This document shows, one piece after another, positions 9,193 through 18,001 of a stretch of 54,318 nucleotides of DNA. Position 1 is the stretch's first letter, and every line of letters begins with the position of its first letter. Position numbers and translations under genes: made by a program. Origin of the DNA: Candidatus Pollutiaquabacter sp. (lineage in GTDB: Bacteria; Bacteroidota; Bacteroidia; AKYH767-A; 2013-40CM-41-45); the NCBI GenBank assembly GCA_947465495.1, contig CANIAS010000015.1, positions 1-54,318 of the forward strand, in the 5' to 3' direction. The notes under the pieces were generated by a model. It had not been told where the DNA came from. It saw only the letters and a list, made by a program, of their open reading frames with translations, and did not search any database.

Positions 9193-10743
9193 ATGAAAAA
9201 GACACGCTATATAGTACTCTGTTTACTGATGCTTTCACTGAGCACTTTCGCTCAGGAACTCGTGACACTGCCGATGCCTAATTCCGGCAAAGTCGTCATC
9301 CGATTGATGTTCCGAAATGGTTCGATAGCCGATCCTAAAGGCAAGGAGGGACTTACCTTGTTGACGACAAATGTGATTACGGAAGGCAGCACAAAGAATT
9401 ATACGACCACGCAATTGCAGAAGACCATGTATCCATGGGCAGCTCGAATGGGTAGCTCTGTGGATAAGGAAGTATCGATTTTTAGTTTTGAAGTTCCGTC
9501 ACTGTATCTGGAACCTTTCTATGCACTGGTTAAAGATGTCATGCTTAATCCAGCCTTTGATTCCAGCGATGTTGAACGTGTTCGTTCCAATCAGAAGAAT
9601 TATGTCGACGAAGTTATCCGTCAATCATCCGATGAAGAATACGGAAAGAAGTACCTCGAGTATGTTCTTTTCCGTGGCACCAATTATCAACACCTTAAGC
9701 AAGGAACGTCTGCAAGTATTCCTACAATTACGATTGATGACATCCGTTCGCACTATAAAAATTTCTTTACAAGAAATAACATCATGATTGGTGTAGCAGG
9801 TGATTATCCTTCCGGTTTTCCGGAGCGATTGAAGAAAGACTTGACCGGCTTGTCCGATGTGCAACCAAAGATTCCAGTCCCTACGATTTCCGCTCCAATT
9901 CAAGGAGCGAATGTCACCATCGTTTCAAAGCAAGGAGCTCTCGGCTCTGCCATTTCCGGCGGATTCCCGTTGGGTATTACCCGCTCTGCCGATTATTTCG
10001 CGGCACTGATGATTGCTAATTCTTGGTTGGGCGAACATCGTAAATCGTACTCGCGGTTGTATCAAAAAATCAGAGAGGCCAGATCGATGAATTACGGTGA
10101 TTATACCTACATCGAATGGTATGAAAACGGCGGCGGTAACATGTTGCCTCCTGCAGGAACACCGAGAAGCATCAATTACTTTAGTGTTTGGTTGCGTCCT
10201 GTGCAGACTGCTAAAGGACTAAAAGGCCAATATGAAGAGTTGAGCGATTTGCGTGTCGGTCATGCTCCGTTCGCTATGAAAATGGCATTGCGGGAGATGA
10301 ATGATTTGATCAACAATGGAATGTCGGAGGAAGATTTTGAAAAAACTCGGGATTTCCTGCGCAGCTATTCTAAACTCTATGTAGAAGGAATGTCCAAGAA
10401 GCTAGGATATGCCATGGATTCGCGTTTTTATGGACGCAAAGACTGGATTGCTGAATTGGACCAGCTGCTTTCGACGACTACACGTGAGTTGACCAACAAT
10501 ATTATGAAAAAGTATTGGCAGACCGGTAATATGGAGTGGGTGATTGTCACGGATGAATCAGAGGTAGATCCTTTGGTTAAAACCTTTAAGGATAACGCAC
10601 CGGCACCAATCGCCTATTCCAATGGCTTGAAAGCATCGTTGAGTAAAGAGATTTTAGCGGAAGACGAAATCATCAACAAATATCCCTTTCCGGTAAATAA
10701 AGTAACGGTGGTACAAAGCGATAAGACGTTCCAAGGAGAATAG
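9193..10743 (+). CDS. M16 family peptidase-like protein (inactive partner)
   Basis: Second half of the M16 pair, 516 aa with a signal peptide (MKKTRYIVLCLLMLSLSTFAQ). It has the M16 fold, but the place of the HxxEH motif is filled by KEGLTLLTTNV, so it cannot bind zinc in the usual way. Inactive M16 partners typically provide the substrate-binding arginine/tyrosine side of the chamber. The 8-bp gap to the active subunit implies co-transcription and 1:1 production. A strong intrinsic terminator lies 28 bp after its stop codon. Substrate unknown. Confidence 0.88.
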   Translation: MKKTRYIVLCLLMLSLSTFAQELVTLPMPNSGKVVIRLMFRNGSIADPKGKEGLTLLTTNVITEGSTKNYTTTQLQKTMYPWAARMGSSVDKEVSIFSFEVPSLYLEPFYALVKDVMLNPAFDSSDVERVRSNQKNYVDEVIRQSSDEEYGKKYLEYVLFRGTNYQHLKQGTSASIPTITIDDIRSHYKNFFTRNNIMIGVAGDYPSGFPERLKKDLTGLSDVQPKIPVPTISAPIQGANVTIVSKQGALGSAISGGFPLGITRSADYFAALMIANSWLGEHRKSYSRLYQKIREARSMNYGDYTYIEWYENGGGNMLPPAGTPRSINYFSVWLRPVQTAKGLKGQYEELSDLRVGHAPFAMKMALREMNDLINNGMSEEDFEKTRDFLRSYSKLYVEGMSKKLGYAMDSRFYGRKDWIAELDQLLSTTTRELTNNIMKKYWQTGNMEWVIVTDESEVDPLVKTFKDNAPAPIAYSNGLKASLSKEILAEDEIINKYPFPVNKVTVVQSDKTFQGE

Positions 10744-10771
10744 TAATCGTATAGTTAATTCCATGGATGAA

Positions 10772-10797
10772 GGACCACGTCAAACGTGGTCCTTTTT
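10772..10797 (+). terminator. Intrinsic terminator after the M16 pair
   Basis: Perfect 9-bp stem GGACCACGT / ACGTGGTCC with a 3-nt CAA loop, followed at once by TTTTT. It is the clearest Rho-independent terminator in the window. Confidence 0.9.
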
Positions 10798-10902
10798 CGT
10801 TCGTGAAATTTCTCACTACACTCGCTATGTTTGCATATTTCCCGCGAGTAGCATTTGTGTACACTGAAAATAATACTACATTTAGGATGTAAACTTCGCG
10901 CC

Positions 10903-13269
10903 ATGATAAAAAAAGTAATAGTTTTTCTAACGGCTATTTTAATACATTTTAATTCGGACGCTACGATTACAGGGATGTCGCCAAATAGCGGGGTTGTTGG
11001 TACAAATCATCTTAATACTACCATTACATCCAATGGCACGTTTGTTCAAGCAGCCTCGCCCAATGGCAACGTGTACGAAATCGGATTGCGTCAAGGAGGC
11101 ACGTACTATTCATTGGCGGATGGTTATTATAACTACACCATCTATCAGAATACAACAATTGTTGATCCGAATACCTTGCAACTGACGGATTTTTCGTTGC
11201 CTTATAATGCACCGACTGGTTCCTATACGTTGGTTGTTGGTTATTTGGATCCCATGTTTCAAATGATACAGCCCCAATCGCAATCGTACGATTCGTTGCA
11301 AAACGCGTTCACCATTCTTCCGCCAGACGGTTATTTGCAGGGGACTATTTTTGAAGACATCAACCAAAACGGTCAACGCGATGCAGGGGAACCACCGTTT
11401 GTGAGTGGACAATTGTTGCTCAATCCGGGAGGAACTTATTATTCACTCACGGCTACTGGTGATTTCTCCATTCCGGTTTCCAACGGAAATTATACAGTTA
11501 CGTACGTGCGCAGTTCCGGTGACGTTGCTTACTTGACTTCTGATTCGATACAATACACGGTCACTGTTAATGCCGCCAATGTAACTGGTTTAGATTTTGG
11601 CGTACACCGTAAATTAACAGGCATCTTTCCTAATCAGGTGGTTGCTGGACAGCAAGTGCGAATAACAGTAGTCGGAGACACCTTGTTTTCGCCCGGCACT
11701 AATCTACTTTACTCCTTACAACTTCGAAGAACAGGATCCACCATCACAACCTATTATACCAACATTACCGTCATTGATACTGCCACCGCCAGTGCGTTGG
11801 TGTCGATTCCAGTATCAGCGGCAGGTATGTATAGTGCTTGGGCATATATTAGTGGAGGCGTCTATTCAGGTCAGCACTACTTAGCGAATTGCCTGACCGT
11901 CCTTCCTCCAACAGGCTTCTTTTCAGGTCACGTCTATTTTGATAGTAACAACAACGGGGTGCAAGATCCCGGAGAGGCTCCGTTAAGTTACCAGCGTTTA
12001 CACTTGATGCCGGATGATGCGTATGGTTATACGGATGCGAATGGCAACTATGCTATTGGAGCCGCAGCAGGCACACACACTGTATCGTGGGCGCCTGCAT
12101 CCGGAAGTACATTCGTGCTTTCATCCCCCAATGCAAGTTGGACCGGTACTTTACCAGGAACTACTAACGGATTTGATTTTGGATTGCGGACGACAAATCC
12201 TGATTATACCTGCACGGTCAGTATTACTCCTACATTTCCGCGGTGCAACACCAACAACATGTATTTTATGACTTGCCAGAATAATGGCAATATTCCATTT
12301 GACGCGCGCTTGTATTTACTTAGAGATGCACAGACCGTTTATAATGGATCGACCGTGTTGGCCAGTGGATCTACGGCTACCGGAGATTCTATCTGGTGGA
12401 ATTTTCCAAGCATTCAGCCCTTCGCTCCGACGTCCGTTCGCACTGCTCTCCTTATGCCGGGTGCGGGGTCAACGGTTAGCAATGCTGCCTATCTGATTAC
12501 TTACGATGCTAATGGTATTCCACAACGGACCGCTTACCAATATATCAACGAAGTTGTTCGGTGCTCTTTTGATCCTAATGACAAGGCTTGCACGCCAGAA
12601 GGAGTGGGGCTGGAGCATTTTACCCTAACCAGCGCTGACCTAGAATATAAGATTCGCTTTCAAAATACCGGAAACGACACGGCTTATGATGTGCGTATTT
12701 ATGATCAACTGGATACGAGTTTAGACTGGACATCTCTTGAAATTCTTGAAAGCAGTCATTCGGTGCGTACTACCCTCGACACGACTGGGCAATTGACCTT
12801 TTATTTTGAGCAAATTTATCTACCCGATAGTAATGTAAACGAACCAGAAAGCAATGGATTCGTTCGGTATCGAATCCGTGCAAAATCGACTTCTCCTGAT
12901 TTTACCGTGATCAATAATACCGCGTATATCGTTTTCGATTTGAATCCGGCGGTGGTTACCAATACCACCTATAATACACTCGTACAACAGATTCCATTGT
13001 GGGCCTCCATGAATTTAGCGGCGGAGTCTGGAGTAGTTGTATACCCAAACCCTTTCCATAGCCAAACAAGCTTCCGTTTCCCCAATCAGGACGGCAAAAT
13101 AATCGGTTTTCAACTGTATGACCTAACCGGAAAATGCGTCTTTACAGACCGTATCCGTGGCGATCAGTTTGAATTTTCAGGAAAGGGATGGCAAGTTGGA
13201 ATGTATTTCTACCGCCTTATCGGTGGCCAGGGGGAATCAATGTATCAGGGAAAAATAATTCTGGAATAA
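10903..13269 (+). CDS. T9SS-exported multidomain surface protein with SdrB-like modules
   Basis: Secreted cell-surface protein, 788 aa. A signal peptide (from MIKKVIVFLTAILIHF) is followed by Ig-like segments alternating with two SdrD B-like modules. Each module carries a calcium-binding-type loop: DINQNGQRDAGE near residue 160 and DSNNNGVQDPGE near residue 350. A conserved region beginning SFDPNDK near residue 560, common in Bacteroidota cargo proteins, precedes the C-terminal type IX sorting domain (VYPNPFHSQTSFRF to the end). The ATG at 10903 gives the signal peptide; the frame is open to 10855. Likely adhesin or structural role; no catalytic domain is visible. Confidence 0.85.
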   Translation: MIKKVIVFLTAILIHFNSDATITGMSPNSGVVGTNHLNTTITSNGTFVQAASPNGNVYEIGLRQGGTYYSLADGYYNYTIYQNTTIVDPNTLQLTDFSLPYNAPTGSYTLVVGYLDPMFQMIQPQSQSYDSLQNAFTILPPDGYLQGTIFEDINQNGQRDAGEPPFVSGQLLLNPGGTYYSLTATGDFSIPVSNGNYTVTYVRSSGDVAYLTSDSIQYTVTVNAANVTGLDFGVHRKLTGIFPNQVVAGQQVRITVVGDTLFSPGTNLLYSLQLRRTGSTITTYYTNITVIDTATASALVSIPVSAAGMYSAWAYISGGVYSGQHYLANCLTVLPPTGFFSGHVYFDSNNNGVQDPGEAPLSYQRLHLMPDDAYGYTDANGNYAIGAAAGTHTVSWAPASGSTFVLSSPNASWTGTLPGTTNGFDFGLRTTNPDYTCTVSITPTFPRCNTNNMYFMTCQNNGNIPFDARLYLLRDAQTVYNGSTVLASGSTATGDSIWWNFPSIQPFAPTSVRTALLMPGAGSTVSNAAYLITYDANGIPQRTAYQYINEVVRCSFDPNDKACTPEGVGLEHFTLTSADLEYKIRFQNTGNDTAYDVRIYDQLDTSLDWTSLEILESSHSVRTTLDTTGQLTFYFEQIYLPDSNVNEPESNGFVRYRIRAKSTSPDFTVINNTAYIVFDLNPAVVTNTTYNTLVQQIPLWASMNLAAESGVVVYPNPFHSQTSFRFPNQDGKIIGFQLYDLTGKCVFTDRIRGDQFEFSGKGWQVGMYFYRLIGGQGESMYQGKIILE

Positions 13270-13407
13270 CTCAACATTGCAGGTTATTCCCAGGACCTGT
13301 AATCCCCATTGTATTCCATATACTGCCGTGTAAATCCTTTTCAAAGACAGGAAATTGGCAGCTTCAAATATTCGTAAATTGACCTCGTTAAAGGTTCAAT
13401 CTCGGCC

Positions 13408-15621
13408 ATGCCTAAATCTTCTTCCAACGAAAATTTCTCCTCTTACATCAAGTTTTTTTGGCTATTAGTTCTGCTCCCATTTCTGGGAATAGGTCTTGTT
13501 TTGTTATTCGCCGCCAAGGGTTGGATCGGAGAAGATCTTCCTTCGTTTTCTGAATTAGAAAATCCTAAAAGTGCGCTGGCTTCTGAAATCATATCGGGTG
13601 ATCAGGTGGTCATAGGTAAATATTATATCCAGAATCGGACGAATGTTCATTACTACGAACTATCGCCGAATCTGGTCAACGCATTGAAAGCTACAGAAGA
13701 TGTACGTTTTGAAAGTCATAGTGGTGTTGATCTTCGCGGTTTGTTGCGTGCGGTTTTTCGTGCAGGTACAGCAGGAGGGGGAAGTACAATCACCCAGCAA
13801 TTAGCCAAAAATCTTTTTCACGAGCGGCCCGATTCTAAATTAGAACGTGTGATTCAGAAGATTCAGGAATGGATCATTGCCGTAGAGTTGGAGCGGCGAT
13901 ATACGAAGGAAGAGATCATGGCCATGTACCTGAACACCGTTGAGTTCAGTAGTAATGCATTCGGCATCAAGTCGGCATCCAGAACCTATTTTAATAAACT
14001 GCCGGATTCCCTGAATGTGCAAGAAGCAGCAGTATTGATTGGCATGTTGCAAGCGCCTACTAAGTACAACCCGGTGCGTAATCCCAACAACTCGTTGTCA
14101 CGACGAAATGTGGTGTTGAGTCAGCTCAATAAATATGATTTCATCACGGATGAACAATACGATTCTTTAAAAGCATTGCCTATCAAGCTCGACTACCAGC
14201 AGGATGACCACAATTATGGTTTGGCCACCTATTTTCGGGAGGTGTTGCGAAAAGAGATGTTGGCATGGTGCAAGGAGCATACTAACAACGCTACCGGCAA
14301 GCCGTATAATCTGTACACCGACGGGTTGAAGATTTACACTACGATTGATTCGCGGATGCAGCGATATGCGGAAGAAGCGATGAAGGAGCACCTTACCGAA
14401 CTTCAACGAAAATTCAATGAACATTGGAAAGGTAAAGTTCCCTGGGAAGATCATCCGGAAGTAATTACCGAAGGACTCAAACGTTCGGACCGGTATATTT
14501 CAATGAAAGCATCAGGTGCGACGCAGAAAGAAATTGACAAGGCGTTTGCTACGAAGGTAGACATGAAAATTTTTACGTGGAAGGGCGAACGTGATACACT
14601 GCTTAGTCCGATGGATAGCATCAAGTATTACAAGAAGATGCTTCAATGTGGATTTATGGCTGTTGAGCCGAAGTCGGGGGCAGTGAAAGCATGGGTGGGA
14701 GGAAACGATTACCGCTTTTTCAAATACGATCACGTGAAAGAAGGACGTCGGCAAGTTGGTTCAACGTTCAAGCCATTTCTATATACATTGGCGATGCAGG
14801 AAGGATATTCTCCTTGTTATAAAGTGCCGAACGTGCGAGTGTATTTTGATTTGCCTACTGGAGAATCGTGGTCGCCGGAAAATTCAGATGCAGAGTATGG
14901 AGGCATGCTTACGCTGAAACAAGGTCTTGCGGAATCAGTTAACTGCGTCTCCGCCTATCTCATGAAACAATTTGGCCCGCAAGCGATGATCGAGATTTGT
15001 CGAAAGATGGGAATTACTTCACCGATTGATGCGGTGCCTGCTATTTGTTTGGGAACCCCGGATGTTTCGGTGTATGAAATGGTTGGAGCGTATGCTACGT
15101 TTGCCAATAAAGGTGTTTTTACTCAGCCGCAATACCTCACACGCATCGAAGACAAAAATGGAAATGTCTTGCAGGAATTTGTTCCACGACAAGTCGAAGC
15201 CATTAGTGAAGAAACGGCTTATTTAATGACGAACCTGATGCAAGGGGTTGTTCAATTTGGAACTGGCGCAAGATTGCGTGGTCAGTACAAACTGACGGCT
15301 CCGATTGCTGGTAAAACAGGTACTACGCAGAATCAGAGCGATGGATGGTTCATTGGCATCACGCCTCAACTAGCCGCAGGATGTTGGGTTGGCTGTGAAG
15401 ATCGTGTCGTGCATTTTCGTTCCATTGAAATGGGGCAAGGCGCTCGCGAAGCAATGCCAATCTGGGCGCTGTTCATGCAACGTGTATATGCTGACAAGAC
15501 CATTAATTTGTATACTGGCGACTTTCCGTCACCGACTGAACCGCTATCGGTGGAACTGGATTGCAACAAATACAAGCAAGAAGGTGGTACTAGTTCAGGG
15601 GCAGATGACAAGGATTTCTGA
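13408..15621 (+). CDS. Penicillin-binding protein 1A (bifunctional transglycosylase/transpeptidase)
   Basis: Polymerises and cross-links peptidoglycan at the outer face of the inner membrane. The 737-aa protein has a cytoplasmic N-tail, one membrane anchor (about 14-36), a GT51 transglycosylase domain with catalytic E97 (EDVRFESHSG) and GGGSTITQQLAKN at 123-135, and a transpeptidase domain with S452-x-x-K455 (STFK), S510-V-N512 and K636-T-G. All three penicillin-binding motifs are intact. Length and order match class A PBPs of Bacteroidota. A weak terminator-like hairpin follows. Confidence 0.96.
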   Translation: MPKSSSNENFSSYIKFFWLLVLLPFLGIGLVLLFAAKGWIGEDLPSFSELENPKSALASEIISGDQVVIGKYYIQNRTNVHYYELSPNLVNALKATEDVRFESHSGVDLRGLLRAVFRAGTAGGGSTITQQLAKNLFHERPDSKLERVIQKIQEWIIAVELERRYTKEEIMAMYLNTVEFSSNAFGIKSASRTYFNKLPDSLNVQEAAVLIGMLQAPTKYNPVRNPNNSLSRRNVVLSQLNKYDFITDEQYDSLKALPIKLDYQQDDHNYGLATYFREVLRKEMLAWCKEHTNNATGKPYNLYTDGLKIYTTIDSRMQRYAEEAMKEHLTELQRKFNEHWKGKVPWEDHPEVITEGLKRSDRYISMKASGATQKEIDKAFATKVDMKIFTWKGERDTLLSPMDSIKYYKKMLQCGFMAVEPKSGAVKAWVGGNDYRFFKYDHVKEGRRQVGSTFKPFLYTLAMQEGYSPCYKVPNVRVYFDLPTGESWSPENSDAEYGGMLTLKQGLAESVNCVSAYLMKQFGPQAMIEICRKMGITSPIDAVPAICLGTPDVSVYEMVGAYATFANKGVFTQPQYLTRIEDKNGNVLQEFVPRQVEAISEETAYLMTNLMQGVVQFGTGARLRGQYKLTAPIAGKTGTTQNQSDGWFIGITPQLAAGCWVGCEDRVVHFRSIEMGQGAREAMPIWALFMQRVYADKTINLYTGDFPSPTEPLSVELDCNKYKQEGGTSSGADDKDF

Positions 15622-15645
15622 TACCAGCTATTCTAAATTATGATG

Positions 15646-15677
15646 AAAGCAGGCTAATCGTCTGCTTTCCTTTTTTT
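15646..15677 (+). terminator. Probable intrinsic terminator after the PBP1A gene
   Basis: Seven-bp stem AAAGCAG / CTGCTTT with a 9-nt loop, then CC and seven T. The two C residues between stem and T-run make it weaker than the terminator at 10772. Confidence 0.5.
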
Positions 15678-15684
15678 ACCTTTG
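15677..15684 (+). promoter_or_regulatory. -7 promoter box (TACCTTTG) of the CoA-transferase operon
   Basis: Perfect TAnnTTTG match ending 21 nt before the subunit A ATG at 15706. It lies within the longer open frame starting at 15682, which supports the 15706 start. Confidence 0.6.
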
Positions 15685-15705
15685 AAGTGCATTAAACAAA
15701 GAATT

Positions 15706-16401
15706 ATGAATAAGATAGTTGCCGGTGCCGATGCTGCCATTGATGGAATTCAGGATGGCATGTTACTCATGGTCGGAGGATTTGGGCTGTGTGGTATTCC
15801 TGAGAATTGTATTGCAGCGTTGGTTAAAAAAGGAATCAAAGGATTGACCTGTATTTCAAACAATGCTGGCGTTGATGATTTCGGGCTGGGATTGTTATTG
15901 CAAAATCGACAGATCAAAAAAATGATTTCGTCCTACGTAGGGGAGAACGCAGAATTCGAACGGCAAATGTTGTCGGGAGAGCTGGAAGTCGAGTTGATTC
16001 CTCAAGGGACATTAGCGACGCGTTGCCTCGCTGCGGGGTATGGCATGCCAGCTGTTTTCACGCCTGCTGGAGTTGGCACCGAAGTGGCCGAAGGAAAAGA
16101 GGTTCGGATTTTTAATGATAAAGAATACCTGCTTGAATATGCTTTTGATGCTCCGTTTGCTATAGTGAAAGCGTGGAAAGGAGATGCCCACGGTAATCTT
16201 GTCTACCGCGAAACAGCTCGAAACTTTAATCCATTGATGGCTATGGCCGGACGAATCACCATCGCCGAAGTCGAGGAGCTAGTACCAGTTGGCACGTTGG
16301 ATCCGGACCATATTCATACACCAGGAATTTATATTCACCGAATTTTTCAAGGTGAAAAATATGAGAAGCGGATTGAACAACGAACCATCCGCAAAAAATA
16401 A
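15706..16401 (+). CDS. scoA: Succinyl-CoA:3-oxoacid CoA-transferase subunit A
   Basis: Transfers CoA from succinyl-CoA to acetoacetate or other 3-oxoacids, opening ketone-body use and branched-chain amino-acid breakdown. The 231-aa subunit shows the family-I CoA-transferase alpha pattern: [48 protein letters not shown] and [13 protein letters not shown]. Subunit B follows 63 bp downstream, and the pair has the usual A-then-B order. Start set at the ATG at 15706, 21 nt after a -7 box. Confidence 0.95.
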   Translation: MNKIVAGADAAIDGIQDGMLLMVGGFGLCGIPENCIAALVKKGIKGLTCISNNAGVDDFGLGLLLQNRQIKKMISSYVGENAEFERQMLSGELEVELIPQGTLATRCLAAGYGMPAVFTPAGVGTEVAEGKEVRIFNDKEYLLEYAFDAPFAIVKAWKGDAHGNLVYRETARNFNPLMAMAGRITIAEVEELVPVGTLDPDHIHTPGIYIHRIFQGEKYEKRIEQRTIRKK

Positions 16402-16464
16402 TTCGACCATTTATTTCGAACTACCATAGCAGTCAATCAATTCTTGTGAATTAAAAATAATATC

Positions 16465-17124
16465 ATGCTGGATAAAATCGGAATCGCAAAACGAATCGCC
16501 AAGGAAGTTAAAGATGGCTATTATGTGAACTTAGGAATTGGTATTCCTACGTTGGTGGCCAATTACATTCCCCAAGGCATGAATGTCGTCTTGCAGTCAG
16601 AAAATGGACTTTTAGGAATCGGACCGTTCCCATTTGAAGGAGAAGAAGACCCAGACCTGATCAACGCGGGCAAGCAAACTATTACCACGTTACCAGGTTC
16701 TGCTTTTTTTGATTCAGCTATGAGTTTTGGAATGATTCGTTCCGGGAAAGTCGATCTCACCATTTTGGGAGCTATGGAAGTAAGTGAGGAAGGCGATATT
16801 GCTAATTGGAAAATTCCTGGAAAGATGGTGAAAGGCATGGGTGGTGCCATGGATTTGGTGGCCTCAGCGAAGAACATCATTGTTGCTATGCAACACGTCA
16901 ACAAAGCAGGTGAATCAAAGTTATTGCCAGCATGTACCTTGCCGCTAACGGGTAAGCGGTGTGTCAAAAAGATTGTCACTGAATTGGCTGTATTGGATGT
17001 GCTTCCTGAAGGTGGGTTCAGATTATTGGAAAGAGCTCCCGGCATTACGGTAGAGCAGATTGTTCAAGCCACGGCCGGGAAATTAGTGGTAGAGGGAGAA
17101 ATTCCTGAAATGCGCATTGATTGA
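16465..17124 (+). CDS. scoB: Succinyl-CoA:3-oxoacid CoA-transferase subunit B
   Basis: Catalytic beta subunit of the family-I CoA-transferase. The 219-aa protein has NLGIGIPTLVANY near the N-terminus and the active-site SENG motif, with E46 expected to form the glutamyl-CoA thioester. GAMEVSEEGDIANWKIPGK and KGMGGAMDLV further match SCOT beta. It works with the product of the upstream gene as a heteromer. Confidence 0.96.
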   Translation: MLDKIGIAKRIAKEVKDGYYVNLGIGIPTLVANYIPQGMNVVLQSENGLLGIGPFPFEGEEDPDLINAGKQTITTLPGSAFFDSAMSFGMIRSGKVDLTILGAMEVSEEGDIANWKIPGKMVKGMGGAMDLVASAKNIIVAMQHVNKAGESKLLPACTLPLTGKRCVKKIVTELAVLDVLPEGGFRLLERAPGITVEQIVQATAGKLVVEGEIPEMRID

Positions 17125-17191
17125 AACCGCACGAATTTTCTTGCGTTGAACCATCGGCCCGAAGCATTATTCGTTCATTAGGGCAACTTTT

Positions 17192-17923
17192 ATGAGCCAG
17201 CGACCTATTACCAAATTATCCATCATTATTCCCGCTTACAATGAAGCGCCTACGATTCATTTGATACTGGATAAGGTGCGAGAAGTAAGGCTTACCAATG
17301 ACATTGAGAAAGAGATTATCATTGTCAATGATTGCTCTAAGGACAATACAGCAGAGATTATTAATGAGTATTCTAAGGCTCATCCGGAGGCGGGTATCCG
17401 GTTATTCAATCAGCCAGTCAACATGGGCAAGGGCGCGGCGATACACAAAGGCATTGAACTGGCAAGCGGAGATTTTCTCATCATTCAAGATGCGGATCTC
17501 GAGTATGATCCGCAAGAATACAATGTGTTACTTAAACCTATTCTCAGCGGTTTTGCTGATGTCGTTTACGGCTCACGCTTTCTAGGAGGGAAACCTCATC
17601 GCATTCTTTTTTTCTGGCACTCCATTGGCAACAAGTTTCTGACAATGTTGTCCAACGCATTCACGAATCTGAATCTTACCGATATGGAGACCTGTTACAA
17701 AATGTTTCGATCGGATATTATTAAGAAGATTACCTTGAAGGAAAATCGATTTGGATTTGAGCCAGAAGTTACAGCGCGAATTTCCCGTATCCCAGAAATA
17801 CGTATTTATGAAGTAGGCATTTCTTATTACGGACGTACATATGCCGAAGGAAAGAAGATTGGCTGGAAAGATGGTTTTCGTGCCATCTATTGCATTATAA
17901 AATACAATCTGTTTTCAAGATAA
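17192..17923 (+). CDS. Family 2 glycosyltransferase (DPM1-like)
   Basis: Cytoplasmic or membrane-associated glycosyltransferase, 243 aa, GT-A fold. The N-terminus [14 protein letters not shown] and [15 protein letters not shown] bind the sugar nucleotide, and D100-A-D102 (QDADLEYDP) is the metal-binding DxD. The [14 protein letters not shown] and YGSRF motifs resemble dolichyl/undecaprenyl-phosphate mannosyl- or glucosyltransferases. There is no transmembrane domain at the C-terminus, unlike ArnC/GtrB proteins. Likely transfers a sugar to a polyprenyl phosphate; the sugar is not predictable. Confidence 0.85.
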   Translation: MSQRPITKLSIIIPAYNEAPTIHLILDKVREVRLTNDIEKEIIIVNDCSKDNTAEIINEYSKAHPEAGIRLFNQPVNMGKGAAIHKGIELASGDFLIIQDADLEYDPQEYNVLLKPILSGFADVVYGSRFLGGKPHRILFFWHSIGNKFLTMLSNAFTNLNLTDMETCYKMFRSDIIKKITLKENRFGFEPEVTARISRIPEIRIYEVGISYYGRTYAEGKKIGWKDGFRAIYCIIKYNLFSR

Positions 17924-18001
17924 TCGCCGGAATCGATGGAACGCTTCTCAAATTTTTGATGCCAAACCGACGCTCAATGGGAGATCAGGTGCATTCGGTT
18001 T

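Noticed and set aside
13270-13407. CAGGT / ACCTG hairpin after the first T9SS cargo gene
   Set aside because: Five base pairs with a 10-nt loop and no T-run; not a convincing terminator.
17964-18001. AAACCGA / TCGGTTT stem between the convergent glycosyltransferase and ABC genes as a bidirectional terminator
   Set aside because: The 24-nt loop and the very short T-run make it weak; not called.
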